Source: Burkholderiales bacterium
GTDB taxonomy: Bacteria; Pseudomonadota; Gammaproteobacteria; Burkholderiales; Burkholderiaceae_C
Direction: 5' to 3'
Assembly (NCBI GenBank): GCA_016191525.1
Contig: JACPOK010000033.1
Span: forward strand, 930,001-994,000
Length of the DNA stretch: 64,000 nucleotides
This document shows, piece by piece, positions 59,415-64,000 of the stretch (the stretch's first letter is position 1; each line of letters begins with the position of its first letter). The notes under the pieces were generated by a model that saw only the letters and a program-made list of their open reading frames with translations, was not told the DNA's origin and ran no database searches. The translations under genes were made by a program, and so were the position numbers.

Positions 59415-60743
59415 ATGACTGAGTTCAACCGCCGCAAATTCCTCGAAGGCTCCGCCGGCGTGGCCGCCGCAGCCACCATCGGCACCGGTGCCGCCGTCTT
59501 CGCGCCCGCGGCGCAGGCGCAGGCCATCGCCTTCAAGCCCGAGAAGGGCGCCAAGCTGCGCGTGCTGCGCTGGAGCCGCTTCGTGCAGGGCGACATCGAC
59601 CAGTACATGAAGAACGTCGCCGCCTTCACGGCCAAGACGGGCATCGAGGTGCGCGTGGACAACGAAGGCTGGGAAGACGTGCGTCCCAAGGCCGCCGTAG
59701 CCGCCAACACCGGCGCGGGCCCGGACATCATCCTGTCGACCAACGACGACGCCAACCTGTACCCCGAAAAGCTGCTGGACGTGTCGGACCTGGCCGAGTA
59801 CCTGGGCAAGAAATACGGCGGCTGGTATCCGGCCGTGCAGCAATACCTCAGGCCCGACGGGAAGAAGTGGATCGGCCTGGGCCTGGGCGCCGCCGGCTCC
59901 ATGATGGTGTACCGCCAGAGCCAGATCAAGGCCGCCGGCTTTGACAGTTTCCCCAAGGACACGGCCGGCTTCCTGGCCATGTGCAAGGCGCTGCATGCCA
60001 AGAACACGCCCGTGGGTTTTGCGCTGGGCAACGCCACCGGCGACGGCCTGTGGTGCAACTGGCTGATGTGGTCGCACGGCGGCAAGCTGGTGGACCAGAA
60101 CAACAAGGTGGTGATCGACAGCCCCGAGACGCTGAAGGCGCTGGAGTACGGCAAGGAGCTGTACGCCACCTTCATTCCCGGCACCCTGTCCTGGCTGGAC
60201 CCGAACAACAACAAGGCCTTCCTGGACGGGCAGATCAGCGTCACCAACAACGGCATCTCGATCTACTACGCCGCCAAGAACTCCACCGACCCCAAGGTCA
60301 AGGAACTGGTGGCCGACATCAACCACGCCTCGTTCCCCATCGGCCCGGTGGGCCAGCCGACCGAGTCGCACCTGTTCTTCAACCAGATGGTCATGAAGTA
60401 CACCAAGTACCCGCAGGCCGCCAAGGAGTTCCTGCGCTTCATGATGGAATGGGACCAGTTCGACCCTTGGCTGAGCGCGGCCGGCGGCTACATCGCCGCA
60501 CCGCTGGCGGGCTACGAGAAGAGCGCCGTGTGGACGGTGGACCCCAAGAACACGCCGTACCGCGACAGCGTGAAGAACCTGCGCCCCGCGGGCTTTGCCG
60601 GCAAGCTGGGTTATGCCTCGGCCGGCGCCGGCGCCGACTTCATCGTGGTCAACATGGTGGCCGAAGCCATCAGCGGATCCAAGACGCCCAAGGAAGCGAT
60701 GGAACGCGCCCAGAAGCGCGCCGAGCGCTACTACAAGGTCTGA
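59415..60743 (+). CDS. Sugar ABC transporter substrate-binding protein, Tat leader
   Basis: A 442-residue SBP_bac_1 receptor with AAAGGAG upstream of the ATG. The leader NRRKFLEGSAGVAAAATIGT is twin-arginine and ends near AAQAQA. Mature features include GWEDVRPKAAVAANTGAGPD, the ligand-cleft WLMWSHGGKLVDQNN and HASFPIGPVGQPTESHLF. Ligands of this type are sugars, sugar alcohols or glycerol-3-phosphate; the exact one is not set by sequence. It works with the two permeases that follow. Confidence 0.93.
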   Translation: MTEFNRRKFLEGSAGVAAAATIGTGAAVFAPAAQAQAIAFKPEKGAKLRVLRWSRFVQGDIDQYMKNVAAFTAKTGIEVRVDNEGWEDVRPKAAVAANTGAGPDIILSTNDDANLYPEKLLDVSDLAEYLGKKYGGWYPAVQQYLRPDGKKWIGLGLGAAGSMMVYRQSQIKAAGFDSFPKDTAGFLAMCKALHAKNTPVGFALGNATGDGLWCNWLMWSHGGKLVDQNNKVVIDSPETLKALEYGKELYATFIPGTLSWLDPNNNKAFLDGQISVTNNGISIYYAAKNSTDPKVKELVADINHASFPIGPVGQPTESHLFFNQMVMKYTKYPQAAKEFLRFMMEWDQFDPWLSAAGGYIAAPLAGYEKSAVWTVDPKNTPYRDSVKNLRPAGFAGKLGYASAGAGADFIVVNMVAEAISGSKTPKEAMERAQKRAERYYKV

Positions 60744-60752
60744 CCGCACTAC

Positions 60753-61655
60753 ATGCTTGAACGGCTGCAAAACAGCCGCAACGCGCTCGGGCTGATCTTT
60801 CTTCTGCCCGCAGCGGTGTTGCTGCTGTTGTTCCTGACCTATCCGCTCGGCCTGGGCATCTGGCTTGGCTTTACCGACGCCAAGGTGGGCCGCCCCGGTG
60901 AGTGGGTGGGGCTGGAAAACTACATCTTCATCGCGCAGGACGCGGTGACGCAGCTGGCGCTGTTCAACACGCTTTTCTACACCACCGTGGCCAGCGTTCT
61001 GAAGTTCTTCCTGGGCCTGTGGCTGGCCCTGCTGCTGAACAAGAACCTGCGCTTCAAGACCTTCTTCCGTGCGGTGATCCTGCTGCCTTACATCGTGCCC
61101 ACGGCCCTGTCGGCCATCGCGTTCTGGTGGCTGTACGACGCGCAGTTCTCCATCATCAGCTGGGTGCTGGTGAAGATGGGCATCATCGACAAGTACATCG
61201 ATTTCCTGGGCAGCCCGTGGAACGCACGGCTGGCCGTCATCGCGGCCAACGTCTGGCGCGGCGTGCCCTTTGTGGCGATCACGCTGCTGGCGGGCCTGCA
61301 GACCATCTCGCCCTCCTATTACGAGGCGTCGGCCATCGACGGCGCCACGCCCTGGCAGCAGTTCAGGCACGTGACGCTGCCGCTGCTGACGCCGATCATC
61401 GCGGTGGTGATGACGTTCTCGGTGCTGTTCACCTTCACCGACTTCCAGCTGATCTACGTGATCACGCGCGGCGGGCCGCTGAATGCCACGCACCTGATGG
61501 CGACGCTGTCGTTCCAGCGTGCGATTTCCGGCGGCGCGCTCGGCGAGGGCGCGGCCATATCGATCGCGATGGTGCCGTTCCTGCTGGCGGCCATCATGTT
61601 CAGCTATTTCGGCCTGCAGCGCCGCGCATGGCAGCAAGGCGGCGCCGACAAATGA
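60753..61655 (+). CDS. Sugar ABC transporter permease (MalF/UgpA type)
   Basis: A 300-residue permease with six helices (LGLIFLLPAAVLLLLFLTYP, FLGLWLALLLNKNLRFKTFF) and the coupling-loop motif YYEASAIDGATPWQQFRHVT-LPLL near 190-212, the EAA motif of this family. It forms the channel with the next permease. Its stop overlaps the next start as ATGA. Confidence 0.93.
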   Translation: MLERLQNSRNALGLIFLLPAAVLLLLFLTYPLGLGIWLGFTDAKVGRPGEWVGLENYIFIAQDAVTQLALFNTLFYTTVASVLKFFLGLWLALLLNKNLRFKTFFRAVILLPYIVPTALSAIAFWWLYDAQFSIISWVLVKMGIIDKYIDFLGSPWNARLAVIAANVWRGVPFVAITLLAGLQTISPSYYEASAIDGATPWQQFRHVTLPLLTPIIAVVMTFSVLFTFTDFQLIYVITRGGPLNATHLMATLSFQRAISGGALGEGAAISIAMVPFLLAAIMFSYFGLQRRAWQQGGADK

Positions 61656-62527
61656 GCACTGACAAGAACACCGACATGGGAGGCATGGGCTTCCTGGATT
61701 CCACGGGGCGCAAGCTGGTCACCGTCTACCTGCCGCTGTGCATCTTCCTGTTCGTGCTGCTGTTCCCGTTCTACTGGATGGCGATCACCGCCTTCAAGCC
61801 GAACAACGAGCTGCTTTCGCGCGACGGCAACCCGTTCTGGGTGATCTCGCCCACGCTGGCCCACGTGAAGAAGCTGCTGTTCGACACCGCGTACCCGCAG
61901 TGGATGTGGAACACCGTGCTGGTGTCGGTGGTATCCACCTTCTTCTCGCTGGCCGCCTCGGTGCTGGCAGCCTATGCCATCGAGCGGCTGCGCTTCAGCG
62001 GCGCCAAGCACGTGGGCCTGGCGATTTTCCTGGCCTACCTGGTGCCGCCCTCCATCCTGTTCATCCCGCTGGCTTCGGTGGTGTTCCAGCTGGGCCTGTT
62101 CGACACGCGGCTGGCGCTGATCCTCACCTACCCCACGTTCCTGATCCCGTTCTGCACCTGGCTGCTGATGGGCTACTTCCGCTCCATCCCTTACGAGCTG
62201 GAGGAATGCGCCCTGATCGACGGCGCCAACCGCTGGCAGATCCTGGTGAAGATCGTGCTGCCGCTGGCCGTGCCGGGCCTGATCTCGGCCGGCATCTTCG
62301 CCTTCACGCTGTCCTGGAATGAATTCATCTACGCCCTGACCTTCGTGTCTTCCAGCGAGCTCAAGACCCTGCCCGTGGGGGTGGTCACCGAGCTGGTGGA
62401 AGGCGACGTGTACCACTGGGGCTCGCTGATGGCGGGCGCGCTGTTCGGCTCGCTGCCGGTGGCCTTCATCTACTCGTTCTTCGTCGAGTATTACGTCTCG
62501 GGCATGACCGGTTCGGTCAAGGAATAG
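61652..62527 (+). CDS. Sugar ABC transporter permease (MalG/UgpE type)
   Basis: A 291-residue permease from the ATG overlapping the previous stop. Six helices start with YLPLCIFLFVLLFPFYWMAI, and the EAA coupling motif is LEECALIDGANRWQILVKIV near 185-204. It ends FFVEYYVSGMTGSVKE, close to the MalG-type end. No enzyme gene follows on this strand, so the sugar's further fate is not visible here. Confidence 0.93.
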   Translation: MSTDKNTDMGGMGFLDSTGRKLVTVYLPLCIFLFVLLFPFYWMAITAFKPNNELLSRDGNPFWVISPTLAHVKKLLFDTAYPQWMWNTVLVSVVSTFFSLAASVLAAYAIERLRFSGAKHVGLAIFLAYLVPPSILFIPLASVVFQLGLFDTRLALILTYPTFLIPFCTWLLMGYFRSIPYELEECALIDGANRWQILVKIVLPLAVPGLISAGIFAFTLSWNEFIYALTFVSSSELKTLPVGVVTELVEGDVYHWGSLMAGALFGSLPVAFIYSFFVEYYVSGMTGSVKE

Positions 62528-62539
62528 CCGCCGCGGGCA

Positions 62540-62932
62540 TCAGCCCCGCACGAACAGCGTGACGAGTGGCTCATCGCCCACCTGCCGGCTCCAGTGGCCG
62601 TGCACACCGCCATCGAACGCCGCGCCTTGCGGCAATGTGTCGGCCGAATAGAAATGCCGGCCGGGGCCGAACACGCGCGAGCTGCCGTCCTGCAGGCCGA
62701 TTTCCATCTGCCCGCCCAGGATGAACACCCACTGCGGCTCGCCGGTGCAATGGAACTGGCTGCGAAAGCCCACCGGGCTCTCGCGCAGCTGCATGCCGCC
62801 GCTGGGCATGAGCGCCGACAGCCTCGCGGCCGGCGTGCCTTCTTCCAGTGGAATCGCGTGCTCGCGAAAGCGGGCACGCCCATCGGTATCCGTGAACAGC
62901 GTGACCTGGGTGAAGGTGGCGGTTGGGCTCAT
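62540..62932 (-). CDS. Cupin domain protein, 130 residues
   Basis: A single-domain cupin from the ATG at 62932. The conserved fold has FHCTGEPQWVFILGGQMEIG (first cupin motif, with His in FHCTG), and GRHFYSADTLPQG with the later HGHWSRQ. Such proteins bind metal or act as isomerases, oxygenases or small binding proteins; no substrate is clear. It converges on the ABC permease with a 12-bp gap and follows the TRAP receptor on the same strand. Confidence 0.8.
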   Translation of the reverse strand: MSPTATFTQVTLFTDTDGRARFREHAIPLEEGTPAARLSALMPSGGMQLRESPVGFRSQFHCTGEPQWVFILGGQMEIGLQDGSSRVFGPGRHFYSADTLPQGAAFDGGVHGHWSRQVGDEPLVTLFVRG

Positions 62933-62967
62933 GCCATCAAGGATAGCCCAGGCTGTACCCGCGGCGT

Positions 62968-64000
62968 TCAGAGCTTCTGGTTCTGCATGAACCGGTCGAA
63001 GGTCGCCTCGGTGAAGCGGAACCACAGGTTCTGGTCGGTGCGGAATTTCGACAGGTCGGCGTAGATCTTTTTAAAGCTTTCGTTCTTCGCCGAGGTTTCC
63101 TCGTAGATCGCCGTGGCGTGCCTGAAGGCCTCGTTCATCATGTCGGCCGGGAACGGGCGCAGCTTGGCGCCGGAGCCCACCAGCTGCTTGAGCGCGACGG
63201 GGTTACGGGCGTCGTACTTGGACTGGATGTCAACGTGTGCCAGCGCGGCCGCTGCTTCCACGATGGCCTTGTTCTCGGCCGACAGCGCGTCGTACGCCTT
63301 CTGGTTGATGAAGAAGTCCAGCTGCGCCGAGCCTTCCCAGAAGCCCGGGTAGTAGTAGTACGGCGCCACTTTCACGAAGCCCAGCTTCTGGTCGTCGTAG
63401 GGTCCCACCCATTCGGCTGCGTCGATGGTGCCCTTTTCCAGCGCGGTGTAGATCTCGCCGCCCGGCAGGTTCTGCGGCACCACGCCCATGCGCTCCATGA
63501 TCTTGCCGGCAAAGCCGGCAATGCGGAATTTCAGGCCCTTCAGGTCCTTGGTGCTCTTGATTTCCTTGCGGAACCAGCCCCCCATCTGCGCGCCGGTGTT
63601 GCCGCCGGGGAAGTTGATGATGTTGTACTTGCCGTAGAACTCGCGCATCAGCTTCAGGCCGTTGCCCTCATACATCCAGGCCGTCATCTGGCGGCTGTTC
63701 AGGCCGAAGGGGATGGCGCAGCCCAGGGTGAAGGCCTCGTCCTTGCCGAAGAAATAGTAAGGCGCGGTCTGCGCCATCTCCACCGAGCCTTGCTGCACGC
63801 CATCGACCACGCCGAACGCGGGCATCAGCTCACCGGCCGCGTGGGTGGAGATTTCGAACCTGCCTCCGGACATGCTGCGCACGGCCTTGGCAAACACCTC
63901 AGCGCCACCGAACAGCGTGTCCAGCGATTTGGGGAAACTCGACGCCAGGCGCCAGCGAACGGCGGCCTGCGCGTGAACGGCCGGTGCGGCACCGGCCGCC
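62968..64000 (-). CDS. TRAP transporter receptor (TakP/FcbT1-like), 5' end outside window
   Basis: A TRAP substrate-binding protein, open at the right window edge. The visible part has the end of a signal peptide (VHAQAAVRWRLASSFPK) and about 330 mature residues. LKGLKFRIAGFAG with the substrate-contacting Arg and LEKGTIDAAEWVGPYDDQKL are family signs, and PYYYYPGFWEGSAQLDFFIN is typical of TakP-like receptors for 2-oxo acids or related anions. It probably feeds the TRAP permeases at 55574-57695, from which it is separated by the ABC operon. The start lies beyond base 64000. Confidence 0.9.
   Translation of the reverse strand, partial: AAGAAPAVHAQAAVRWRLASSFPKSLDTLFGGAEVFAKAVRSMSGGRFEISTHAAGELMPAFGVVDGVQQGSVEMAQTAPYYFFGKDEAFTLGCAIPFGLNSRQMTAWMYEGNGLKLMREFYGKYNIINFPGGNTGAQMGGWFRKEIKSTKDLKGLKFRIAGFAGKIMERMGVVPQNLPGGEIYTALEKGTIDAAEWVGPYDDQKLGFVKVAPYYYYPGFWEGSAQLDFFINQKAYDALSAENKAIVEAAAALAHVDIQSKYDARNPVALKQLVGSGAKLRPFPADMMNEAFRHATAIYEETSAKNESFKKIYADLSKFRTDQNLWFRFTEATFDRFMQNQKL

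Noticed and set aside
58995-61637. 880-residue open frame on the minus strand across the ABC sugar genes
   Set aside because: Same reason: antisense to clear ABC genes, with biased composition and no domain.

Overview
The window looks like a chromosomal segment of a high-GC betaproteobacterium, most likely Burkholderiales and probably Comamonadaceae (Variovorax, Ramlibacter or Polaromonas type). The signs are the strong G/C third-position bias, the many substrate-binding proteins of ABC and TRAP importers, the class V aminotransferase and amidohydrolase with Tat-like leaders, and a SenA-like EgtB homologue. This placement is an inference from gene content. I see no rRNA, tRNA, CRISPR array, insertion sequence or integrase. 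Every stretch of 300 bases or more carries a gene.

Layout. (1) 1-3183 is visibly AT-richer than the rest and looks like the edge of an accessory island. It holds the C-terminal part of an OLD/AAA_21-type ATPase, a translationally coupled TOPRIM/DUF4276-like protein and a Cys-containing protein of unknown function. (2) 3400-12250 is a patchwork of small and unknown genes: a GNAT acetyltransferase, DUF3237, Ala-rich and exported hypotheticals, and a 588-residue unknown protein. It also holds an Hsp20 operon with a sigma-32-type promoter. (3) 12260-24860 holds a DUF4172 Fic protein with a large palindromic operator, DUF3297, an amidase, a sterol desaturase next to a LivK-type binding protein, a LysR regulator, tandem RcnB-like proteins, the YlqF GTPase, an AraC regulator, a B3/B4 protein, a hybrid histidine kinase and RidA. 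(4) 25008-34003 is a coherent operon for taking up and breaking down N-acyl-D-amino acids or D-amino-acid-containing peptides: a Dpp-type ABC importer, a D-serine-dehydratase-like deaminase, an RpiR regulator and D-aminoacylase. RidA diverges from it, and the shared intergenic region holds CTGAAA/TTTCAG palindromes. (5) 33978-54092 holds an acyltransferase, an ABC-2 exporter, GST, a Tat-type aminotransferase, CsbD, a PAS-rich kinase, a DMT transporter, an amidohydrolase, a class II aldolase, PAS and tandem STAS-like proteins, a second LivK-type binding protein, a MATE pump, an ankyrin protein, an SDR and a DUF938 methyltransferase. (6) 54145-64000 holds a SenA-like protein with an altered iron-ligand motif, TRAP permease genes, a complete sugar-type ABC operon behind a GntR/FadR-like palindrome, a cupin, and a partial TakP-like TRAP receptor.

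The points most worth a second look are the ATPase/TOPRIM pair at the left edge, the Fic gene with its array of TGAAGCG half-sites, the SenA-like protein with Arg in place of the second His of HExxH, a dispersed 26-bp element found just after three stop codons, and the palindromes that suggest local regulation (D-amino-acid operon, LysR region, ABC sugar operon).
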